A stretch of DNA of 35,873 nucleotides from Tistrella bauzanensis (lineage in GTDB: Bacteria > Pseudomonadota > Alphaproteobacteria > Tistrellales > Tistrellaceae). Shown in pieces: positions 9,020 through 16,125 of the stretch. A program made the position numbers and the translations under genes. How positions within the stretch are numbered: position 1 is the stretch's first letter; each line of letters begins with the position of its first letter. Location: contig NZ_BMDZ01000057.1 of the NCBI RefSeq assembly GCF_014636235.1, positions 1 through 35,873 on the forward strand. Reading direction: 5' to 3'. The notes under the pieces were generated by a model, which ran no database searches, was not told where the DNA came from, and saw only the letters and a list, made by a program, of their open reading frames with translations.

Positions 9020-9802
9020 ATGCCGTACACGTGCCGGAGACCCGATCTGCCGATCACATCATGCGCGGCGGGCCACAGCCGGCGGCAGGTGCTGACAATG
9101 GGCGGTGGCGCGATGCTGGCGGCTGGTGGTCTGGTGAAGCCGGCCGGCGTGCTGGCGGCCGCTGCGTTGGCCGGGGCCGCACCGGTGGACGGCGAACTGG
9201 CCTTCGACGTCTTTCGCGGCGCGGCGCCGATGGGGCAGCATGTCCTGCGCTTCACAAGCGGCCCCGACGGGGTATTGACGGTGGATATAGCGATCGATCT
9301 GGCGGTGTCCCTCGGGCCGATCACCGTGTTTCGTTATACTCATCGCAATCGGGAACGCTGGCGTGACGGCCGGCTGATCGCGATCGCGACCACCACCGAC
9401 GACGACGGCACCCGCTTCACGGTTGACGGTCGGGCGGATGGCGACAGGTTCATCGCCGATGGCAGTGCCGGCCGGGTCGAGGCGCCGGCCGGGATTCTGC
9501 CCACCAGTTACTGGCATCCTGAAACCACGCGGCGCCGCCTGTGGCTCGACACCCAGCGCGGCCGGCTGATCACGCCGCAGATCGCGCCGCTGGGGGCCGT
9601 GGAGCGGCCGGCGCCCGATGGCGGTGCCATCGATGCCCATGCCTTCGCGGTCAGCGGCGATCTGACCATGACCCTTTGGTACCGGCGCCTTGAGCCGCGC
9701 TGGCTGGGCGTTGCCTTCGACGGCCGGGGCCGCGCGGTCACCTATCGCCTTGCTCGCGACACCACGCCGTCGGCCGCATGGCTGGCGGCGGCCGGCATGT
9801 GA
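9020..9802 (+). CDS. DUF6134 family protein, Tat-exported
   Basis: Periplasmic protein of unknown function, 260 residues. The ATG at 9020 has an ideal ribosome site (AGGAGG at 9008-9013, six bases away), which decides against the in-frame ATGs at 8969 and 9005. The N-terminus carries a twin-arginine motif (SRRQVLTMGG) followed by a Gly/Ala/Val-rich hydrophobic stretch and an Ala-X-Ala-type end near the sequence ALAGAAPVDG. The mature part has features I associate with DUF6134: an opening FDVFRGAAPMGQH, a central RYTHRNRERWRDGRL, then TSYWHPE and GRAVTYRLAR close to the end. These look like an all-beta fold related to DUF3108. No catalytic residues are evident. Divergent from the FAD oxidoreductase and convergent with corA (12-base gap). 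Confidence 0.8.
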   Translation: MPYTCRRPDLPITSCAAGHSRRQVLTMGGGAMLAAGGLVKPAGVLAAAALAGAAPVDGELAFDVFRGAAPMGQHVLRFTSGPDGVLTVDIAIDLAVSLGPITVFRYTHRNRERWRDGRLIAIATTTDDDGTRFTVDGRADGDRFIADGSAGRVEAPAGILPTSYWHPETTRRRLWLDTQRGRLITPQIAPLGAVERPAPDGGAIDAHAFAVSGDLTMTLWYRRLEPRWLGVAFDGRGRAVTYRLARDTTPSAAWLAAAGM

Positions 9803-9814
9803 CGCGGCGTCGGA

Positions 9815-10822
9815 TCACAGCCAGCCGCGCCGTTTGAACAGCCAATAGGGCATGATCGCCGACCCGACCATCAGCATCAGCGCCAGCGGATAGCCGATGG
9901 TCCATGACAGCTCGGGCATCACCTCGAAATTCATGCCGTAGATGCTGGCGATCAGGGTTGGCGGCAGGAACACCACCGCCACGACCGAGAAGATCTTGAT
10001 GATGCCGTTCTGTTCGATCTGGATCAGGCCCAGAGTGGCATCCAGCATGAAGGACAGTTTGTTGGCCAGATAGCTCGCATGGTCCGACAGCGAGACCACA
10101 TCGCGGGTGATGGTCTTGATCGCGGCAAGCCCGGTCTTGCTGGCCCGGCCGCGCAGATTGCGGCCGGCAAATCCCGCCAGCCGGCCGATCGATACCAGGC
10201 TTTCCCGAATTTTCGAGGTCAGATCCCCCATCCGGCCGATCGAGGCGATCATCGCCTCATAATCCGGCGCGGGCCCGCGCGGCTTGTGCGACCGCGCGCC
10301 GCCCGGGGTGATGCCACGGGTGCGGTTGCCGGCGGCGAACACCGTCTGCGACACCTGATCGATTTCGGCGCCCACCACCTCCAGCACATCGGCCAGGCGG
10401 TCGACGATGGCTTCCAGCAAGCCGAACAACGCGCCCTCGGCGCTGGTCACCGCGCTGGGATGGCGGTCGATATGGGCCGCGAACGACCGGAAGGGCAGCG
10501 GATCGGTGTGGCGCAGGGTCACCAGCCGGCCATGGGTCAGCACGAAGGTGACCGCGTTGGCGACCGGGCTGCCGGTCTCCACCGCACTCAGCACGGTCGC
10601 CGTCATGTACAGCGCGCCGTCTTCCTCGTACAGCCGGCTCGACGCCTCGATCTCGCGCATTTCCTCGCGGGTCGGCATCTCGACGCCCAGCGCCAGATCG
10701 ACACGTCTGATCTCGTCGATCGAGGGGTCGACCATGTCGACCCAGACCACGCGCTCATCGATCGGGCTGCCCTCGGGCGCGCGGCGCAGCGCCCCGGGCT
10801 CGGTGCTGTACAGATGGATCAT
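9815..10822 (-). CDS. corA: CorA-family divalent cation transporter
   Basis: Inner-membrane Mg2+/Co2+ channel of the CorA superfamily, 335 residues, the usual length. A long cytoplasmic alpha/beta and helical funnel domain is followed by two C-terminal membrane helices (about 273-295 and 304-326). The invariant selectivity motif YGMNF (GMN at 296-298) ends the first helix, and a short basic tail (FKRRGWL) ends the protein. A likely ribosome site (GGGAG) lies just upstream of the ATG. The His/Arg/Pro-rich segment around residues 165-185 (RTRGITPGGARSHKP region) is an insertion in the helical domain. The gene is probably a single transcription unit. A weak inverted repeat at 10849-10874 lies in its leader; I do not assign it a function and did not find the conserved elements of a Mg2+ riboswitch. 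Confidence 0.9.
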   Translation of the reverse strand: MIHLYSTEPGALRRAPEGSPIDERVVWVDMVDPSIDEIRRVDLALGVEMPTREEMREIEASSRLYEEDGALYMTATVLSAVETGSPVANAVTFVLTHGRLVTLRHTDPLPFRSFAAHIDRHPSAVTSAEGALFGLLEAIVDRLADVLEVVGAEIDQVSQTVFAAGNRTRGITPGGARSHKPRGPAPDYEAMIASIGRMGDLTSKIRESLVSIGRLAGFAGRNLRGRASKTGLAAIKTITRDVVSLSDHASYLANKLSFMLDATLGLIQIEQNGIIKIFSVVAVVFLPPTLIASIYGMNFEVMPELSWTIGYPLALMLMVGSAIMPYWLFKRRGWL

Positions 10823-10943
10823 GCGTCGTCTCCCGCCGTCTCCGGACGTGACCGGCAGCGTTTGCGGCCGGTCATCGGGGTTTAGGGGGCAGCGGCCGGG
10901 GTTGCAAATGAAAACTCGGCGTCGCCGCGGGGCGACTGTCGTG

Positions 10944-11576
10944 TCATCGGCTGGCCGTCACCGGCGGTGTGGCCGGCGACTGGCGTGCGGTTTCAGCGGA
11001 TGGCGGGCTTGCAGTGCCATCGGCCGGCACTGGATCTTTCTGGAAGAAGATCGTTGCCGTGCCCAGTTCGATGCCGAATTTGGTAACCGTCGCCCGGTTC
11101 AGCAGCACGCCGTCTTCCGACAGGAACATCCAGTCGTCGAACCGCACCTCGACCTCGCGGCCGCCGATCGCCAGGTTCATGCGATAGGTCCAGTTCAGGG
11201 CATTGCCATAGGCGGCACCACGCGCCTCTCCCAGAACGTCGCCGGCCCGGCCGACATAGCCGTTCGGGCCGTCGGGCCGGATGGTCCAGACGCGGCGGTC
11301 GGTTTCGCCGTCGGTATAGCGGAAGCGCTCGTCCAGGATCAGCTCGGTGCCGTTCCAGGTGCCGTCGATATCGACAACGAACTGGCGGCGCAGAGTGCCG
11401 AAGCGATCCTCGAACATGCCCCAGGCACGGGTATGGCCGGCGAAATATGTTTCCAGCCGGAAGTGCGGCGTGGCGCCGGCGAAGTCCTTGACGTTCATCT
11501 GACTGCATCCAGAGAGGGCGAAGAGGGCCGCGACCGCGAGGAGGATGCCTCTGGCGTGACGGAGGAGGCTGCGCAT
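10944..11576 (-). CDS. DUF3833 family lipoprotein
   Basis: Predicted lipoprotein of 210 residues. The start ATG (AGGAA about ten bases upstream) gives a basic n-region (MRSLLRHARG), a hydrophobic core and the lipobox ALSGC with Cys24. The mature protein matches the DUF3833 pattern: DFAGATPHFRLETYFAG, then AWGMFEDRFG and the RRQFVVDIDGTW segment, and a C-terminal DWMFLSEDGVLLNRA. The family has a lipocalin-like all-beta fold and no established function. It follows an MFS transporter gene on the same strand, and the transporter reading frame overlaps this gene in another phase for 584 bases. Codon bias and the clear signal peptide make this frame the real one here. Confidence 0.85.
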   Translation of the reverse strand: MRSLLRHARGILLAVAALFALSGCSQMNVKDFAGATPHFRLETYFAGHTRAWGMFEDRFGTLRRQFVVDIDGTWNGTELILDERFRYTDGETDRRVWTIRPDGPNGYVGRAGDVLGEARGAAYGNALNWTYRMNLAIGGREVEVRFDDWMFLSEDGVLLNRATVTKFGIELGTATIFFQKDPVPADGTASPPSAETARQSPATPPVTASR

Positions 11577-13062
11577 GATGTCGTTCCTGCGGAGGGTGTG
11601 GCGGTGCCGTGCCCGCATCGGCTCCGGTCCGCGCGATGCGGCCGGTGATGCCGGTCTGGGTGGCGCGGTCCAGCGGGAAGCGCCGCACCAGGATGACGGC
11701 CAGGATCTTGAACGGCACCGGCAGCGCGCCATAGATCAGCGCCAGCGCCCAAAGGCCTGGAACCGTCGCGCCGGTCGCAGCAGGTGCCGTGGTGATCGCG
11801 GGGTTGAAGCCCGCGGCCTCAAGCAGCGGGAAGGCCAGCCCCACGCCCAGGGCAAGCGATGCCTTGGTGGCGAAACCCCATAGGGCGAAGAACAGCCCGG
11901 CCCGTTCCCGGCCGCTGTCCAGCCGGTCAAGATCGATGACATCGGCCTGCATGGCATTGGGCAGGGCCAGATCGGCGCCGAGCGTCAGCCCGGTGATGAT
12001 GCAGATCGCCAGGAACACCGGCAGATCGCCGGTTCCCAGCAGGGCCGCGGGCAGAAAGCCGGTTGCGGCCAGCAGCATCGCCAGGCTCCAGGCCCGGTGC
12101 TTGCCGATCCGGGTGCTCAGCCACAGCCAGCCGGGCGCGCCCAGAATGCCGGCGGCGAAATAGACGAACAGCAATGGCCCGGCCATCTCGGGGCGTCCCA
12201 GCACATGGCCGACATAGAGCAGGAACAAGGTGGCCGGCAGACCATTGGCAATGCCGTTCAGCACATAGGCGCCGACCAGAAACCGGAAGGGACGGTTGCG
12301 GCGGAGCGGCCGCAGAGCCGCGGCCATCTGATCGATCCGCCCCGTCCCGCGCCGCCGCAATGACGGAGCGGACCCACGGGCCGGCCGGGGGCCCTGGTGC
12401 TGTGCCGGTTCGGGGACCACCACGGCGGCGATGGTACTGGTCAGCGGCAGCAGCACCACGATGACCAATGCCAGCAGCATCAGCCCGGTACCGGTTACGG
12501 CGGCGCCACCCGTGCCGCCGGCCAGGGCGGGCAGGGCGATGGCGCCCAGCGTGCCCAGGATGACGAAAATTTCGCGTATCGTGGCGATGCGCGAGCGTTC
12601 GTCGTAATCGGTCGACAACTCGGCGCCCCAGGCCTGTTGCGACAGAACCATCATCGTGCCGCCCAGATGCAGCACCAGCGACCAGATCAGCAGGTGCCCG
12701 GCACCGGCACCGGCGGGTGGGACCAGCAACATCCAGATGCCGGCCATGGTCAGCGGCAGCCCGGCCAGCATCCAGCCGCGGCGCTGGCCAGGCCAGATCC
12801 GGATGCGGTCGGCGGCGATGCCGACCATCGGATCGGTGATCATGTCCCAGGCGCGTGCCGCCAGCAGCACCACGCCCACGGTGCCAAGGCCCAGCCCTGC
12901 CGTGTCGGCATAATAGGTCGGCAGATAGATGTAGAGCGGCAGGGTCAGCGCCGCGAGCGGCAGCCCCGGCAACCCGAAGGCGGCCAGTACCGGCAGGCTG
13001 AGCCGTGGCTGGGCCGTCTTATGCGCATGCCGGCCGATTGTGCTGACGCCATCGCTCAACAC
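10993..13062 (-). CDS. GPH-type MFS transporter whose frame overruns the next gene
   Basis: Major facilitator superfamily permease of the glycoside-pentoside-hexuronide:cation symporter type. The start is GTG with GGAG seven bases upstream. The segment ARAWDMITDPMVGIAADR is the family's A-like loop between helices 2 and 3, followed by PGQRRGW. Twelve hydrophobic segments can be followed to about residue 470, and a Pro/Arg-rich central loop lies around 215-245. From about residue 480 the sequence loses all transporter character, becoming Arg/Pro/His-rich, and the frame stays open to 10993 inside the DUF3833 gene. The natural end was probably near 11600. Loss of a stop, a frameshift or a sequencing error would explain it. 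Substrate unknown; the DUF3833 partner recurs beside such transporters in my recollection. Confidence 0.75.
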   Translation of the reverse strand: MLSDGVSTIGRHAHKTAQPRLSLPVLAAFGLPGLPLAALTLPLYIYLPTYYADTAGLGLGTVGVVLLAARAWDMITDPMVGIAADRIRIWPGQRRGWMLAGLPLTMAGIWMLLVPPAGAGAGHLLIWSLVLHLGGTMMVLSQQAWGAELSTDYDERSRIATIREIFVILGTLGAIALPALAGGTGGAAVTGTGLMLLALVIVVLLPLTSTIAAVVVPEPAQHQGPRPARGSAPSLRRRGTGRIDQMAAALRPLRRNRPFRFLVGAYVLNGIANGLPATLFLLYVGHVLGRPEMAGPLLFVYFAAGILGAPGWLWLSTRIGKHRAWSLAMLLAATGFLPAALLGTGDLPVFLAICIITGLTLGADLALPNAMQADVIDLDRLDSGRERAGLFFALWGFATKASLALGVGLAFPLLEAAGFNPAITTAPAATGATVPGLWALALIYGALPVPFKILAVILVRRFPLDRATQTGITGRIARTGADAGTAPPHPPQERHHAQPPPSRQRHPPRGRGPLRPLWMQSDERQGLRRRHAALPAGNIFRRPYPCLGHVRGSLRHSAPPVRCRYRRHLERHRADPGRALPLYRRRNRPPRLDHPARRPERLCRPGRRRSGRGAWCRLWQCPELDLSHEPGDRRPRGRGAVRRLDVPVGRRRAAEPGDGYQIRHRTGHGNDLLPERSSAGRWHCKPAIR

Positions 13063-13210
13063 CCGTCTCCCCCAACGCAGTCATGGCGTGCGCCCGGGGT
13101 TCTGACCCCGGCGATCATGCCCGGATCGGCCGGGTGATCTGAGGGTGATACGCAAGGCTGGCCCGATCGGATCGGTGCCGGCCGTCGATGGCCGGCAGCG
13201 ATGGCGCGGA

Positions 13211-14869
13211 TCAGTCGCCGGCGGCGCCGGTCACGGCCATCAGACGCGCGGCATCTTCCAGCCGGTCGGCCTCTGATGCCGGCTTGTCCCAGCGGATGCG
13301 GGCGATGCGCGGGAAGCGCAGGGCCAGCCCGGCCTTGTGCCGGGGGCTGGGCTGCACGCTGTCGAAGGCCACTTCCAGCACCAGACCGGGGGCGACCGCG
13401 CGCACCGGGCCGAAGCGATCGGTGGTGTTGTGTCGCACCCACCGGTCCAGCGCGATCAGGTCCGGATCGGTGACACCGGAACCGGCCTTGCCGACCGGCA
13501 CCAGCACCGGCCCCTGCCAGACGCCGAAGGTATAGTCGCTATAGACCGATGATTGCCGGCCTTGGCCGCGCTGGGCATACATCAGCACGACATCCAGGGT
13601 CAGTGGCGCGCGCTTCCATTTGAACCACGGCCCTGCCGGCCGGCCGGCTGAATAGGGCGCGTCGCGACGCTTCAGCATCACGCCTTCGATGGTGGCGGAT
13701 GGCGGATCTCGGCGCAGTGCCGCCAGGGCCGGCCAGTCGTCGAAGGCGATCAGGGGCGACAGGTCGAACCGTGCCGCCGGATGTTCAGCGACCAGTGCCG
13801 CCAGCCGTGCGCGCCGGGCCGCGAAGCCCAGCGGCCGCAGATCCTCGCCCGCCACCGACAGCAGATCATAGAGCCGCAGATGCGCCGGCAGCCCCTTCAG
13901 CAGCGTCGCACCGACGGTGCGCCGGTTGATCCGCGTCTGAAGGTCGGCGAAGGGGCGGGGCAGGCCATCCGCGGCCATGACGAGCAACTCGCCATCGACC
14001 ACGGCATCGCCGAATGGCCATGCGGCGACCAGATCGGGAAAGCCGGCGCTGATATCGTCGCCTGAACGGGCATAGAGCCGGACGGCGCCGCCCTCGGCCA
14101 CCATCTGGGCGCGGATGCCGTCCCATTTCCATTCGGCCACGAAATCCGCCGGGTTCAGCCGCGCCAGATCGTCTTCGTCAAGCGAGGTCGCCAGCATGAC
14201 CGGTCGGAAATGCGGCAGGCCGGCCGGGTCGGGCCGGGGCGCGGCGCCGGTGGCCCAGGCGAACAGGGCCGCATAGGGTGGGGCCACGGCATGCCAGATC
14301 TCGTCGACCTCGGCCGGGTCCAGCCCGGCCCAATCGGCGAAGGCGGCTTTGGCAAGCCCGGTCGAGACGCCGGTGCGCAGGCCGCCGGTCGCCAACTTCA
14401 GCAGCACCCGGCGCCCGCCGGTGTCCAGGCCGTCCATCCAGCCGGCGATATCGTCCATGGCGCGGGCGGCGCTGCCGGCGGCCATCAGCGTGTCGACGAC
14501 CTCGGTCAATGTCACGCCGGGATCGTTGCGCAATCCCTCGACATCGGGCATGGCGCGCAGCGGTTCTGGCCACATTGGCGACTCTGGCCACATTGGGGGC
14601 TCTGGCCACATCAGGGCCGCGGTCTCGGCCAGGTCGCCGACATAGTCATAAGACAGCGCGAACAGCACCGGATCGGTGCGGGCACCGATCAATATGCGGA
14701 TCGCAGATGGTCGCGCGGGCTTCAGTGTCAGCGCGCCGGCCAGGGCTGCGAGGCCCCAGCCACGATCGGGATCGGCCGTGCGGTCGAAATAGTCGCCGAT
14801 CAGGCGGATCCTGGTGTTGCGCGACCGGGTGAAGGCCAGCCGGTCGAGCAGCTCGGCAAAGTGGCGCAT
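13211..14869 (-). CDS. ATP-dependent DNA ligase of the ligase-associated repair cluster
   Basis: Seals nicks using ATP. The 552-residue protein has an N-terminal helical DNA-binding domain (about 1-215), a nucleotidyltransferase domain and an OB domain. The adenylated lysine is Lys248 in motif I (KWDG, 248-251). The VVDGELL segment (290-296) carries the motif III-type acidic residue, LYDLLS follows near 333, EGVMLK (395-400) is motif IV, and FKWK with Lys417 and Lys419 is motif V. The C-terminus matches the bacterial PP_1105-type ligases. A hexapeptide MWPE(P/S)P occurs three times in tandem at about 87-104. The start lies six bases after the exonuclease stop, so the pair is an operon. With the divergent helicase and PdeM genes it forms the conserved four-enzyme repair cluster. 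Confidence 0.9.
   Translation of the reverse strand: MRHFAELLDRLAFTRSRNTRIRLIGDYFDRTADPDRGWGLAALAGALTLKPARPSAIRILIGARTDPVLFALSYDYVGDLAETAALMWPEPPMWPESPMWPEPLRAMPDVEGLRNDPGVTLTEVVDTLMAAGSAARAMDDIAGWMDGLDTGGRRVLLKLATGGLRTGVSTGLAKAAFADWAGLDPAEVDEIWHAVAPPYAALFAWATGAAPRPDPAGLPHFRPVMLATSLDEDDLARLNPADFVAEWKWDGIRAQMVAEGGAVRLYARSGDDISAGFPDLVAAWPFGDAVVDGELLVMAADGLPRPFADLQTRINRRTVGATLLKGLPAHLRLYDLLSVAGEDLRPLGFAARRARLAALVAEHPAARFDLSPLIAFDDWPALAALRRDPPSATIEGVMLKRRDAPYSAGRPAGPWFKWKRAPLTLDVVLMYAQRGQGRQSSVYSDYTFGVWQGPVLVPVGKAGSGVTDPDLIALDRWVRHNTTDRFGPVRAVAPGLVLEVAFDSVQPSPRHKAGLALRFPRIARIRWDKPASEADRLEDAARLMAVTGAAGD
14565..14612. repeat. In-frame 18-bp repeat, three copies
   Basis: The string tctggccaca recurs at 14565, 14583 and 14601, period 18. 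It encodes MWPEPP-MWPESP-MWPEP in the N-terminal domain of the DNA ligase. The copies differ by single bases and the third is partial. Confidence 0.8.
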
Positions 14870-14875
14870 CCGGGG

Positions 14876-15982
14876 TCAGGCTCCGGCCGGTCCGGCGATC
14901 GGGCCATCGCCGCCAAACGCGTCGCCATCCTCGTCGCCATAGCCGACCAGACGCAGCGGCCGCGCGAAAATGCCCATGGTCCGCGCGGCATGGGCCAGCG
15001 CATCCTCGCGGCCATGGGTGATCCAGACTTCCTCGGGCCTGAGTTCGCCCAGCGTCATCAGCAATTCGTCCCAGTCGGCATGGTCGGAAATCACCAGCGG
15101 CAGTTCGACGTCGCGCTGACGGGCCCGCGCCCGCACGCCCATCCAGCCCGAGGCCATCGCCACCAGCGGGTCGGGCAGGTGCCGCGCCCAGCGCTCGGGT
15201 CTAGCGCCGGGCGGCGCCAGAACCAGCGCGCCTTTCAGATCGCCGGCTGTGGCCGCTGATGCCGGCAGCAGCGTGCCAAGCGCCACGCCATGAGCCTCAT
15301 ACAAGGCCGAGATGTCGGCCAGCGCATCATGGATATGGATCGGCCGGTCATAGCCGGCGTCGCGGATCATCCGGATCACCCGCTGGCATTTGCCCAGCGC
15401 ATAGACCCCGACCAGATGGGCGCGGTCGGGAAACACGCTCAAACCATGCAGCAGGCGGGCAATCTCGCGGGTTGCAGGCGGATGACGGAACACCGGCAGG
15501 GCGAAGGTCGCCTCGGTCACGAACAACTCGGCCGGCACCGGCTCGAAGGCAGCACAGGTCGGATCGGCGCGACGCTTGTAATCGCCGGAGATCACCGCGC
15601 GGCGGCCGCGATACTCGATTGCGACCTGCGCCGATCCCAGCACATGGCCGGCCGGCGCCAGAAATACGGTCACATCCCCCACCCGCAGCCGCTGACCATA
15701 GGGCAGGGGTTGTCCGTGCACCGCCTCGGCGCCGAAGCGGCTGCGCATGATTGCCAGGGTCTCGGGCGTTGCCAGCACCGCGCCATGGCCGGGGCGGGCA
15801 TGATCGGTATGGCCATGGGTGATGATCGCTCGCGGCTTTGCCCTGACCGGATCGATCCAGACATCCCCCGGCGGGCAGTACAGCCCGTGCGGCAGCGGCA
15901 CCAGCCAGTCGATGCCGGCCCCGGCCGATGATGACGACAGGCCGGGCGCCGGCATGTCGGGTGATGGCGGGGGAAGGGCCAT
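14876..15982 (-). CDS. Ligase-associated DNA exonuclease (MBL/beta-CASP fold)
   Basis: Metal-dependent nuclease of the metallo-beta-lactamase/beta-CASP type, 368 residues. The metal-binding HGHTDH motif is at 56-61, followed by AGHVLGS (His113), SGDYK (Asp134) and TEATFA (Glu157). SDHADW and WITHG near the C-terminus supply the last histidines. The family is the ligase-associated DNA damage response exonuclease found with the ligase, the DEXH helicase and PdeM; related proteins include mRNA 3'-end processing nucleases. The first 20 residues are Pro/Ser/Ala-rich and may be over-extended; no strong ribosome site is visible before the ATG at 15982, and an ATG at 15955 is an alternative. Transcribed with the ligase six bases downstream. 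Confidence 0.88.
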   Translation of the reverse strand: MALPPPSPDMPAPGLSSSSAGAGIDWLVPLPHGLYCPPGDVWIDPVRAKPRAIITHGHTDHARPGHGAVLATPETLAIMRSRFGAEAVHGQPLPYGQRLRVGDVTVFLAPAGHVLGSAQVAIEYRGRRAVISGDYKRRADPTCAAFEPVPAELFVTEATFALPVFRHPPATREIARLLHGLSVFPDRAHLVGVYALGKCQRVIRMIRDAGYDRPIHIHDALADISALYEAHGVALGTLLPASAATAGDLKGALVLAPPGARPERWARHLPDPLVAMASGWMGVRARARQRDVELPLVISDHADWDELLMTLGELRPEEVWITHGREDALAHAARTMGIFARPLRLVGYGDEDGDAFGGDGPIAGPAGA

Positions 15983-16125
15983 GGGCGGGGGCTTTCGGCG
16001 ATGACGACACAGGCGACGGGACAGACGTCAGGATATCCGGCTCCGTCCGGGAATCTGGGATCATCTGACCGCCGATCCAGCCCAGGGGCTCGCCTTCCGT
16101 CCCGGTCGCGCCATACTATCCGGCC
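15983..16125. promoter_or_regulatory. Divergent promoter region of the DNA-repair cluster
   Basis: These 143 bases separate the two oppositely transcribed halves of the cluster, so both promoters should lie here. A -10-like TACTAT at 16114-16119 ends six bases before the helicase ATG, with no ribosome site between, which would allow a leaderless message; no good -35 was found. I looked for the alphaproteobacterial LexA box (GTTC-N7-GTTC) and saw none. Confidence 0.4.

Noticed and set aside
10849-10874. 8-bp inverted repeat in the corA leader
   Set aside because: Weak and without T tract; not enough structure to claim a terminator or Mg2+ riboswitch.
15983-16125. Search for an SOS (LexA) box between the repair operons
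   Set aside because: No GTTC-N7-GTTC element is present on either strand.
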